Source: Henricia sp. BOLD:AAB3569
Taxonomy: Eukaryota > Echinodermata > Asteroidea > Spinulosida > Echinasteridae
DNA: 64,000 bases
Assembly (NCBI GenBank): GCA_037783545.1
Contig: JBBELK010000525.1
Coordinates: 1,860,001 to 1,924,000, forward strand
Reading direction: 5' to 3'
Shown piece by piece: positions 10,920 to 20,308 of the stretch. Within the stretch, counting starts at the first letter, position 1. Every line of letters begins with the position of its first letter. The translations under genes were made by a program, and so were the position numbers. The notes beneath the pieces were generated by a model. The model made no database searches. It worked only from the letters and a program-made list of their open reading frames with translations, and was not told where the DNA came from.

Positions 10920-11447
10920 GAGGACGCGGACAGCTCTGACCCCGATCATGAAAAACCCAAGGCTGCGGCAAGAAAGCGTCACAGATCGTCCAGCCTCAGC
11001 AGCACCCCGAAGCCCAAAATAAGGGAGATGGTCGAGGAAGCTATCAGCATGACGCAAGAACCAAACGGAGCATCGCTGCAGATTATCAAGAAATTCCTGG
11101 CCGAGAATTTCCATCTCGACCTCGTAAAAAAGAACACCTTCATCCGCAATGCGATCAAGAGGGGCGTGGCTACGGGCGAGTTCATCCAGTTGAAAGGGGT
11201 GGGCGTCAGCGGCTCCTTCAAGTTGGGCCAGGAGCATGATCCTAAACCGCCAAAGAAAACCAAACGGCAGCAAGATTCGGAGGATGCAAGGAAAAAGAAG
11301 GATGCCAAGTCGGTGTCGGAGGCAAAGCGAATTGCTAAAAAAGCTCGCGCCAGGAAAGTGGAACGACAAGATGCGATTGCAAAAAGCCAGACAAGACGCA
11401 AGGCCAAGCCAGCTAAAGGAAGTAAGAAGAAGAAATCCTCAAAGTAG
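10734..11447 (+). CDS. Linker-histone H1-like protein (intronless)
   Basis: 237 codons from an ATG in good context (CCAAAATGG) to TAG. Residues 1-90 form a charged Lys/Asp/Glu-rich tail with a run of Pro-Glu dipeptides (about 51-62). Residues about 91-166 are an H15 winged-helix globular domain (VEEAISM, GASLQIIKKFLAENFHLDL, TFIRNAIKRGVATGEF, GSFKLG). Residues 167-237 are a Lys/Arg/Ala-rich tail ending KGSKKKKSSK. It should bind linker DNA at the nucleosome. The long acidic-basic N-tail is unusual for a canonical H1 and recalls H1-like or HP1BP3-type proteins. No canonical histone 3' stem-loop follows, so a polyadenylated, replication-independent transcript is likely. An AATAAA at 12172 is one possible signal. 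Confidence 0.9.
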
Positions 11448-11740
11448 CTGGTGGAGAAGACAGTTCCGAGATCCAGAAAACAACCCCTTCTCAAGGACAA
11501 TAACTTACCACAGAACTGTCAGAAGGCAAAAGAGCCTTCCCCTGTATGTCCCTTTTTGACTCAACCTGCGACACAATGCAATAGCAAAAACAGCGAGAGA
11601 TACTGAACTAATGCAGCTGACTTTACATGAAGGACATGAACAGTTACCAGGCCTTGACATTAACTAAGGCCACCAAGGCCAATGGCATCATGCCCTGCTG
11701 AGTTGGCCCTGATGCCTCTTCAAGATTAGCTATTAAGGTG

Positions 11741-12240
11741 CATCTCCCAACAGTAATCGACGACTGCCTATTTTTTCTTAAAATGCTGGTACTCTCTATT
11801 CTATTGTCCTGCTACTTGGTTCTTTCTTCATTAGGCCAAAAAAAATAATAGTTCTGCTTCCGGTTTCCCGACCGACCCTATTTTTAGGCTGCGACCCTAG
11901 TTTTTTTATCGGAAAAAAAATGAAAAAAAAAAAAAAAAATGAAAAAAAAAAAAACAAAAACAAAAAAAAAAAACAAAAAAAAAAAAAAAACGCAGATGCC
12001 TCCATATGATTGTGCACAAAAAAAATTGGCAAAAAAAAAAAATTCCCTACCTACCTACCCTATTTTGAAATGCCATGTAATCGGAAGCAGAACTATTTTT
12101 TTTTTTGGCCTTATTGACTACTGAAGATACGATAGACGACTGAGGAATCAAGCAGGACGATAAAATATAATAATAAAATACCATGATGTTTTTAAAGAAG
12201 AAATAGGCATTCGTCGATTTCTATTGGGAGATGTGTCCTG
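11741..12240. repeat. Nested foldback downstream of the H1-like gene
   Basis: The outer arms GCATCTCCCAACAGTAATCGACGA and GTCGATTTCTATTGGGAGATG enclose a second foldback (about 11831-12113; AGGCCAAAAAAAATAATAGT / CTATTTTTTTTTTGGCCT). The inner one contains long poly(A) tracts. Confidence 0.75.
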
Positions 12241-12727
12241 TCGCTTAATCAAGCGACAGGATCATCCTGTCTACTTCAAGATATACATGTATAGCTTTCT
12301 GAGGCCAACATGCCCAATCCTCTTAAATATTAGGAGGCTTGTACGTATGCAAGTTTTAATACACTAATAACCAGTTGGTCTGAATGCCCTTTAAAATTCA
12401 AACAATATCAAGGTTGGAGTGACCTACCTTTTATTTTCATAATATCATCAAGGATTGTAATACTACCATTTGTCATTTTACAACTTGGCCCAGTGTAAAG
12501 TAACACTTTCTATTCATTGGTTGCATATTGTTGCATGCTAATCACAATTAGGCATTTTGGCAAAAGAAAATTTCATATTTTCCAGATGATATGCGAAACC
12601 TTGCCATTTAATGCCCCAAGCTCGGAATTTTTTTAAATAGTTTTTAAACTTATCATGTCTTGTTTATAATGCGTTTATGTGGTAGCATTTGTAGGTTGCA
12701 CAATAATGTTTGAAAAACTCTTCTGTT
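12241..12727. other. Noncoding
   Basis: Only a short hairpin, CCTGTCGCTT/AAGCGACAGG (12238-12261), is visible. Confidence 0.4.
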
Positions 12728-13047
12728 TTGAAGGAACACACCGGCTCACTGTTTACATAATTTAGTGATGTAGCATCATTGACAATAATTTGTTGATGGT
12801 CCTTGTTAAAAAAGATTATCAAAATGTCCCATAATTAACTAAAAAAGCTTAAAATTAACAACAACAGTCAACACGTGATTTATCTAGTTCGGATAAATCA
12901 TGTGACCTTTATTTTTTGAAAAATGCTAAAAAACGGCAATTTTGTGGTTTCTTTTCAGGATGTCTTTAAATTTTTCGGAAAGACCTTCAGAATCATGTAT
13001 GGGTCTACATGTATTTCGAGCCCAACAAAGCCGGTGTGTTCCTTTAA
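12728..13047. repeat. MITE with 17-bp inverted ends
   Basis: GAAGGAACACACCGGCT at 12731 and AGCCGGTGTGTTCCTTTAA at 13029 are inverted. The middle has another hairpin around TCACGTG-like sites (12868-12906). Confidence 0.7.
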
Positions 13048-13144
13048 AGTCTTGGTGCATATCATGCCAATATGAACTGTTGGAAAAGGATTTTAGTCAG
13101 TTTATGTATAGAGTGCATCTTCGCAAAAGTTTGGTTAGGAAGTA

Positions 13145-13335
13145 ACAAAAAAACTACCATACACCCTCGCCAGTTGACACTCCAAACACTAAGGCTATGG
13201 AGCATGACATAAAAAAACCTAAGTGTTTTCAAAGAAAACATTGCTAAAATCATGTTTCCTAACAAAATTTACTCTTTCTGGGGCATTATCATGTCATATC
13301 AGGGATAATTAGTGGCGAGGGTGTACGGTATTTGT
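13145..13335. repeat. Family N repeat, copy 1
   Basis: Shares ATCATGTTTCCT...GGCATTATCATGTCATAT and the ends TACACCCTCGCCA / TGGCGAGGGTGTACGGTATT with 54960-55230. Confidence 0.7.
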
Positions 13336-13358
13336 ACTGAAGTAACATCGCATATCTA

Positions 13359-14162
13359 CAGTCAAACCTCGATAATAAGAGCACTGTTTATACAACATTC
13401 TGCTTATAACAAGGAATATGTGACGCGCTCAGGAAAAGGTAACGTAAGTCGCGCAGGCTAGGTCGAGTTTTTCCGACCATAACAAAAAATCTGCGGCAAA
13501 TCCACACTCATTAAAATACAGAAACACAATGGAAATTCCTGGCGGTGCCCAGATACCGCCCGGAATGTCCGTGTTTCGCCTGGAATTTCCTTTGTGTTTT
13601 GGTATTTTAATGAGCGTGGATCTGCCACAGATTTGTTCTTTTGGTTGCAAAATCTCGACCTAGCCTGCGCGACTTTTTCTAGAACAGGTCACATATTCCG
13701 GGTCCCACTCTGTTCTTTATTGTTTTCATTCAGGACTGATAATACAAGGTTCATGTACGGTAATCTGGCAAAGTCCTAAGAAACTCTTTTTTTTTTTTGT
13801 ATACATAATCATTGAACAAATATTTGAATAAAATTACCTCCTGGAATCAACAGATCATCCAGTATACTTCCCACTTGCACTTCTGTCGGAAATGTTGCAT
13901 TTCTGAGATAAATAAATGATAAAATTACCGCATAAAGTAATGCACAAAATTACGGCGTAAGTGGTCAGCGCGTAAGCGCGACAACTGAATGCAATTTTTG
14001 AAGGAGAAAATGTGTTTTTTTCTACAGAAAAGCAACATTTGCGACACAAGTGCAAGTGGGAAGTATATCTTAAAATTAGATTATCTGTTGATTCCAGGAG
14101 GTAATTTCCTTCAAATCTTTGTTCAATGTATACGGAAACAATACCATAACGAGGTTTGACTG
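13359..14162. mobile_element. Pogo/Tigger-like non-autonomous element with nested MITEs
   Basis: The ends CAGTCAAACCTCG and CGAGGTTTGACTG resemble the conserved termini of pogo/Tigger-type elements. Two palindromes are inserted: about 13445-13677 (AAGTCGCGCAGGCTAGGTCG with its mirror) and about 13797-14136 (ACCTCCTGGAATCAACAGAT with its mirror). No transposase frame is visible. Confidence 0.65.
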
Positions 14163-14809
14163 AATTTTTTTGTAATATACACACTTTAGTTTGCGTATAA
14201 CCAGTCATGCATGTATACAATGTTTCATTATTAAATGTTTGAGCTTGTATTCGTCAGCAATAAACAGTATGAAAGTACGTAGCCTGTTTTTTTTTGTGAA
14301 TGGAAAACCGGTAGTCATTTTGTGTGGAAATTAATATTTTGCACTCATTTTATTTGAGCATAGGCCTACATTTTTTTGTGTAACTTACCAAACCATTCAA
14401 ATCAACCAAATTTACTATTATATACGTGTGCAGTTCCAATATTTTGGTAATTTATAGACACTAACCAAATTGTGTGGGTACAAGTATTTGTACATTTCAA
14501 TACCACAAAAACATCAGCCTGGCCAAACATGAGTACATGTGTACAGTGCGCTGTCATGTACATGACCTACAACCCTACATACACCATATAAGTATACATG
14601 TGTACAAATGACGCCCGCACCAACTACACGTACAATAATAAAGCTGGCGACTGCCGTGACTTCATGCTCAAAAGGCTAATCAGCTAATAAACCTTATCGA
14701 CGTTCTCAATGCATCATGGGATTGGATGACAAATGAAGCTCGCAATTTTCACACAAACCTGAAAACATTCAAATGGCTACAAAAAAGAAAAAAGGTATCA
14801 CTCACTCAC
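14163..14809. other. Noncoding
   Basis: Scattered TGTACATG motifs (14520-14610) and no other feature. Confidence 0.4.
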
Positions 14810-14852
14810 CACTTTCCAAGAAACGATCCAGGGATTTTCCAGAAGTCGTCAT
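14810..14852 (-). CDS. Candidate first coding exon
   Basis: The ATG at 14850-14852 (context ACCAAAATGA) opens MTTSGKSLDRFLES and reaches a consensus donor GTG|GTGAGT. No downstream exon was identified. The neighbouring DNA at 14950-15030 is part of a repeat arm, which lowers confidence. Confidence 0.2.
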
Positions 14853-15073
14853 TTTGGTTCCCGTGAACACCACATTTAATACTGGACAGCAATCGACAAA
14901 TTTTGTTGACAATGTCCATCTCAGCTCACATATCCCACATTCCTTAAGCCGTCCTCCTGTGCGATTTTTGTTACGAATTTCCCACGAATTTCTAAAGATT
15001 TGTCGAGATAACCCGAGAATGTCAGAATAGGTGTTGTTGGACCTCGAATGCATCTGGCAATATAAAGACGTTC

Positions 15074-15559
15074 TTGCCAATCCCTCCAACACGACGGGCA
15101 GGCATGGCAGGTCTGTCGAAGAGGACGGTTCCGAAACACGTCTTATTAACTATCGCGTCCATCTCGGTAAAGGATGTTTGGGCCTCAGTCAGTTGCCGCA
15201 TCACGACAGTAATCGACCGACTTCTTTTCCGGGCTGGCTTCCCGGAAGTTTACGACCGAGGCAATGACCGTACCGAAGTATCACGCCATGCGACAAAGGG
15301 CCAGGGACGGCTGCCCATATTATACCTCAACACACTGGAATTCCTTGGACGTTTGAGACAGAATTGGGGGAACAATGGAAGAGACGTACCCAGTTACATT
15401 ATGCACCAAGAGACAATTTGGGACCGAGGGGGTGGAATTGCTTTCTTTACACAAAGAGAGTGTCTATTTACGCGCTTCACATTTGTTGCAAATGCGTTCC
15501 CATTTTGTCTCAAAGATCCGAAGAATTTTAAAGGAATTCTTTTAAGAGAAGATTTTTAG
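15074..15559 (+). CDS. Unrecognised open frame, 161 codons
   Basis: This is an unusually long open frame for this AT-rich noncoding background. An in-frame ATG at 15104 gives MAGLSKRTVPKHV. The antisense strand is also open over 15022-15198 (MRQLTEAQTSFTEMDAIVNK and on). I recognise no domain on either strand. A decayed transposon ORF or chance are as likely as a gene. Confidence 0.15.
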   Translation: MPIPPTRRAGMAGLSKRTVPKHVLLTIASISVKDVWASVSCRITTVIDRLLFRAGFPEVYDRGNDRTEVSRHATKGQGRLPILYLNTLEFLGRLRQNWGNNGRDVPSYIMHQETIWDRGGGIAFFTQRECLFTRFTFVANAFPFCLKDPKNFKGILLREDF

Positions 15560-15702
15560 GGTGAGCGAGGGTGGGGTGGGGTTAGTGCTGTGGTTGGTGT
15601 GTGAACAAAATGTAAAAGTTTGTTAAAAGAATAAGGGAAGGACGATACCCTATGACAAAACAAAACACTGGGTATAACACATCGAGTCAACATAGAAGCA
15701 TT

Positions 15703-15840
15703 TTAATTTTCATAGCAACAATTAGGTCCATTTAGAAAACACAGAAAAGACACGCTTTTACCTTCTTCAAAAGTTAGCATTTCGTTCAGCTGCTCCTCCA
15801 ATGGAGTGAAAGAACGTACGCAATTTATATATAGTGGAAT
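15703..15840 (-). CDS. Possible SGSM3 terminal exon
   Basis: After an acceptor ATTCAG, an open frame of 45 codons plus stop is in the phase required by exon 21 and contains TPLEEQLNEMLTFEEG. This loosely resembles the PLKEGVRDML-type C-terminus of vertebrate SGSM3. A GTAAAA donor after TFEE(G) is a competing reading, in which it would be an internal exon of another gene. It is 4.3 kb from exon 21 with no better candidate seen between them. Confidence 0.25.
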   Translation of the reverse strand: MPLYINCVRSFTPLEEQLNEMLTFEEGKSVSFLCFLNGPNCCYEN

Positions 15841-15905
15841 CTGAATACTTAAAAGCTCATTGTATGATTTACAAGATGAAACATTTTTATGGATTCCTGG
15901 AATAA

Positions 15906-16210
15906 AGGCATAACATGGGCTTTTTCCAAATCTTGGCTTCGTCTCCGTCTCCATGTGGTTTACATGGAGCCGGAGCTCAAGTAGACTTGATGTCAAGTCT
16001 GTAACTAGACCGGTTGTTTCGTAAACGGCAGCAGCGTAGTCGTGAATGGACTGGGAACAAGTCTAATCGACCTCTAGTTACAGGTACTATTCATAACAAC
16101 GACTGTTGCGTGTGGGGATTATAGGCGTCAGACGGACCAAATACGACTGTTTAGAGACTTGACCTCAAGTCTAGAGCTCAAGTCGAGATTCGGAAAAAGG
16201 CCATATCTAA
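15906..16210. repeat. Degenerate foldback
   Basis: GAGCTCAAGTAGACTTGATG and GACTTGACCTCAAGTCTAGAGCTC pair around 15972-16185. GGCTTTTTCC and GGAAAAAGGCC lie further out. Confidence 0.5.
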
Positions 16211-16473
16211 AGAGGAATGTTGGTAAACTAGCATGCAGAAATTTCAGCTACATAGATGCATCAGTGCTTCAGAAAACCTTGAATTTTTTTTCGTGTCAAC
16301 TCGTGAAGTAAAAATCATAGTCACTGCAAACAGTAAATGATACAATTGGGCTTAAACTTTAAACCTGGCTGTCAGAAACGGTTTTATTACCAGCAAATGA
16401 AAATCAACCATTTTAAATTCTTGGGTTTCACTTGGCTTGACAACGGTTGCTATCCGCCATTACTGTGTCCATA

Positions 16474-16708
16474 CTATGGCACGCCAAAGCAAAAAATAAT
16501 TAAACACTGATAATTTAAATTTGACGCATATTTTCGCAAATGTTGCGCAAGAAAAAAAAAAGTTGGCATGACTTTTAAATGTTGATAGACTGTTTGAAAC
16601 TGGCATACCGTGCTTTTATTGGCAAGTTTTAAACAATGTTGAGACTTGTTTTTCAGGGTTGATGGCAAAATTATCAGTGTTGAATTATTTTCGCTTTGGC
16701 GTGCCATA
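16474..16708. repeat. Foldback MITE
   Basis: TATGGCACGCCAAAGCAAAA / TTTTCGCTTTGGCGTGCCATA bound 235 bp. Arms continue with AACACTGATAATTT and its mirror. Confidence 0.85.
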
Positions 16709-17526
16709 CGTTTGACAAAAAAAAAAACATTTTCAAAATTTGCTGGACATTGGAACGGCTAAACAATCCAAACCAAACAGGAACAGTAAAACATTTGGTG
16801 GAAAATCTGTCACAACGGTTCACATTGGAAATTCAAACTAAAATAACACAAATAAACAGCCGAAGTGTGATGTGTTGCCATGGTAATTGGCTCTAAACAT
16901 CATGGCCGTCGGCAAAAGTACCATTGCAAAAGCACAGGGGCACGGTTCGGTGATTTCTAGTGTGGAGCCATTGCCTAGGCAACTAACAAAAGATGATGTA
17001 TACACTTTGGCAGTCTATACTGAAACTAGACTGGTTCCCGTCCACATATTCCACATAGGAGAATATAAGGACAGGTAAAGGGCGCTTCATTTTGATCTGT
17101 GATTGGTCTGTGTGCTTTATATTAAAAAATTGGCGAAGCCCTTTGCTTTAGGCAATGTAGGGCCTACTTTATTTACATTTGGATATGTTGGACACGCACG
17201 GCCGGGTTACAAATGTCAATGCAAAATATGCGCACTTACTAAAAACAAAAATAATAATCACGTGACCACGGGCAAATTTCTGCCCGTCATGGCTGCCTTT
17301 ACCGATCCTTATATTTTTGCAATAAGCGATAGGATCGGGAACCAATCTATACCGAAACATGCATTTGCCAACTTTACAAATGAAACGCGACTTTAAGTTA
17401 CAAACAAAGAATTACATGGTTTCCATTCTTTCATTTAAATCTTTTAACTTACTAAGTTTATTTTTCTACAATTTCTACTTCTATGCTCATTAATTTGCTG
17501 TTTTGAATATTTTCCCCCTGCAAGTC

Positions 17527-17665
17527 TTAAAGGCACAGGCTCATCAGCAATGCGAGCGCCAAATTCGTGCCACGAAATACGCAGCTCCATGTAGCAAAGG
17601 CATGGAGCTGCGTATTTGGTGGCACGAATTTGGCACGCGCATTGCTGACAAGCCTGTGCCTTTAA
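17527..17665. repeat. Family A TTAA MITE, copy 2
   Basis: Perfect ends TTAAAGGCACAGGCT / AGCCTGTGCCTTTAA. The whole 139 bp folds as one hairpin (CATGGAGCTGCGTATTTGGT against its partner). Confidence 0.9.
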
Positions 17666-18450
17666 TTCCTAAATGTTGGAATACATCAATATATTTCACA
17701 TTTTATTTACAATCTCTGATAAAGACATGGTTGTCTTCTTACACCATATATACACTGTATATAAATATTTATACAACTTTTGTCAACGGACTGGACATTA
17801 TTTTTTAAATAGGTACAAAATAAATATAACCCTTACTTTTAGTCCTGTCAAGTTTCATAACTTAATAAGTAAACTGTCTCTACAACCAGAAAAATGGAAT
17901 GAATTTATATGCTAATGAATACCCCAGGATTCTGTTGAATTTCAGATAAGAATTGCAATTTGTTATAAATACCTGTAAAACACTCATATTTTTTGTCCAC
18001 CTGTACAAGGTAATAGGGACCATTTGAAATCGATGCACGTACGTGAACGAAAAACGTGAGAGCAAAATGCGTTTGTGATGTCACCAGTTTACGCGCTTCT
18101 TATTGCCGTCTCGTGTACCGCGTACACGTACCGTATGTCAAATTGGAAAATTGGCGTACCAAATGTTTATTAACATTTTCTTCGAAAGAAATGTACTCAT
18201 TACTGTGCTAATGTCTGAACATGTTCTTTGTTTGTTGAAATTCAATGTGCACGACTATTTAGAACAACCAAACCCGAATTTCAAGCAGTTTCAGTACAGT
18301 TTTTCAACCTCGATCCTTCATGGCCGTGCCCCGTCTGAAATAACCGTAATGGTGTTAGTCATTTCGTATACAACTGTTGACTACTGGCAGTCATGGGTCT
18401 CGGGATTAGTAATTTTACAGTGTAATCTGCAATTCGAGCATTAATACTGC

Positions 18451-18582
18451 TATAGACCATATCGAATAGCCGCCATTTCGAGGGACACCTTTTGTTACTT
18501 AAACCAATACGTGCAACCATGCATGTCCTCAAGGAACAAAGAAACTGCCCCACGAAATGGCGGCTATTCGATACGGTCTATA
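18451..18582. repeat. Family E foldback MITE, copy 1
   Basis: TATAGACCATATCGAATAGC with mirror GCTATTCGATACGGTCTATA. Terminal arms are about 35 bp. Confidence 0.85.
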
Positions 18583-19677
18583 GGCTACATACACCTTTCT
18601 CCCTTTATTCCAGTAACTTTCAAATCGGAACATTATTCTGAAAACGTATGTGGGACTTCCGATAGCTTTGACTTCTTTTCCCTATAATTTCTGAAAGTTT
18701 TGTTCAACATAACACTTGCTCTATCGTGGGTGAAGGTGCCGTACGCTTCCCGTACAAGGCAGAAAATTCAATCCTCTAAATGAGCTCATGCAGGTACGCC
18801 GTGCGCGAACAAGCTGTGACGTCACATACATTTTCGTTCACGTACGCGTATCATCTTCTAATGGTCCCTATTCTGCAAAGTCCCAAAGACCTCTTTTTAA
18901 CGAGGATTGACTGTAAAACGTATACTGCCTGGGCTCAGGGGACAATTTGAATAAATTTGAATACATATGATCAATTTGAATACATTTGAATAGATAATTT
19001 TCTTGGCTTACCAATTTTTATGAGCTTTTGTATTGGTCAAAAACTAATAACAAACGGAATGTTATGTTACAAAGAGTTCAACTTTAACGAAACATTGCAA
19101 ATAAAATCTTATTCTCAAACTTATTTTTTGGGCCCTGCGTTAGATAATGCACCTTTAAGCTACTGGAAGAGGTCAAAGGTCCCAACTGAAAAGGTGGTGC
19201 TTGATGAGCATGTCTTGCACACTGTCCTTTAAAGTGGCAGGTCTCTGTGGGAAAAAATAAAAAAATAAAAAAAATGAGTTTTCAATTTTCAAGGCTGTGT
19301 ATTATTTGCAATGACCCAAAATTTTACTTCACAAGTTGACAAGAAAAAACTTACTCAGTGTTGATAGCAATGGTAACAAACACTTCATGAATTTATTTCT
19401 GTCTAAAAAGATACTTTCTGTAGATTAACAACTAAAGGTGGTTCTTTAAAAAATGTGTGCGTACACATTTTTTAACCTTTCACTTAACACAAAAACTATG
19501 CATAGATTATAAAGATTTTCTAAAGCACTCATGCATCTATGTAGCTGAAATTTCTACAGGAAAGATTACTGACATTTAAATATGTTATGCCAATTTTTCC
19601 AGGAATCTGTAAAAAGTTTCATCTTTCAAATAATAAAATGGACCTTTAAATCTTTGTTTGGAATACAAGCAGGAAGC

Positions 19678-20098
19678 TAAACTCCTCAAAAAAAGTTCGG
19701 AAACTCAAGTTTAACCGACGATTTCTCTCTCGTTACCAAACCATTTTCCTTGAATTTGGTATCACTGGAAAGTCCCGTTACTTTTCCTTACAATGAAGTG
19801 TCATTTGTTATGATACAGTGCTGCATATAGTGCATTCCCCTTTTGCTTGGAGGATAGGAATGTGTCAATACACTTTTCGACAATAGCAATGCATTTTGTG
19901 ACATTTCACTTTATGCCCACCCCCATATTCAGCTGTGCCGCACATCCCCCAATTGCTTAATCGTAACAAATGATACGTCATTGTAAAGAAGAATAACAGG
20001 GCTTTCCAATGATACCAAATTCAAGGAAAATGATTTGGTAACAAAGAGAGAAATCGTCAGTCAAACTTTAAGTTTCCAAGCTTTTTTTGAGGAGTTTA
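19678..20098. repeat. Family B foldback MITE beside SGSM3 exon 21
   Basis: TIR TAAACTCCTCAAAAAAAGTT with inverted end AGCTTTTTTTGAGGAGTTTA. The arms pair over most of 420 bp, including CATTTGTTATGA and its mirror. The element ends 11 bp inside the intron from the exon 21 donor. Confidence 0.9.
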
Positions 20099-20109
20099 GA
20101 TTGACTTAC

Positions 20110-20308
20110 CCCAATTCTTGGCAATCCTTTCTTCTGTGGAATCTCCCAGTCCTGTGATAGGTTGAATGCAAATCGGGACAGGATACGAAGCTCGCACTTA
20201 ATCTGCACCCAGCCTGGACTGCGTAGGAAGGACCAGGGGTAGTACCACTTCTCAATCACCTTCTCCGAGGAACACAGGCACTCTAACCACAGATGGAGGA
20301 CTTGCTCA
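20110..20308 (-). CDS. SGSM3: SGSM3 exon 21, RUN domain C-terminal part
   Basis: It encodes [36 protein letters not shown] and [10 protein letters not shown]. The donor TTGGG|GTAAGT ends in phase 0. If unspliced, the frame would add 14 residues and stop at 20068. A 420-bp foldback element ends 11 bp from the donor. The vertebrate protein continues for about 25 residues past this point, so one more short coding exon is expected. Confidence 0.96.

Larger units (their letters stand above)
16709..19677. other. Intergenic or 3' intron of SGSM3
   Basis: Apart from the family A and E MITEs no exon was found. TCACGTGACC sits at 17259. GTACGTGAACGAAAA (18040) and TTTTCGTTCACGTACG (18832) form a wide inverted pair of about 800 bp. 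Confidence 0.4.

Noticed and set aside
10860-11500. Two long minus-strand open frames over the H1-like gene
   Set aside because: They are antisense shadows caused by the Lys-rich codon bias of the + strand gene.
11470-11560. Histone 3' stem-loop after the H1-like gene
   Set aside because: AAGGCAAAAGAGCCTT forms only a 5-bp stem and does not match the conserved histone stem-loop.
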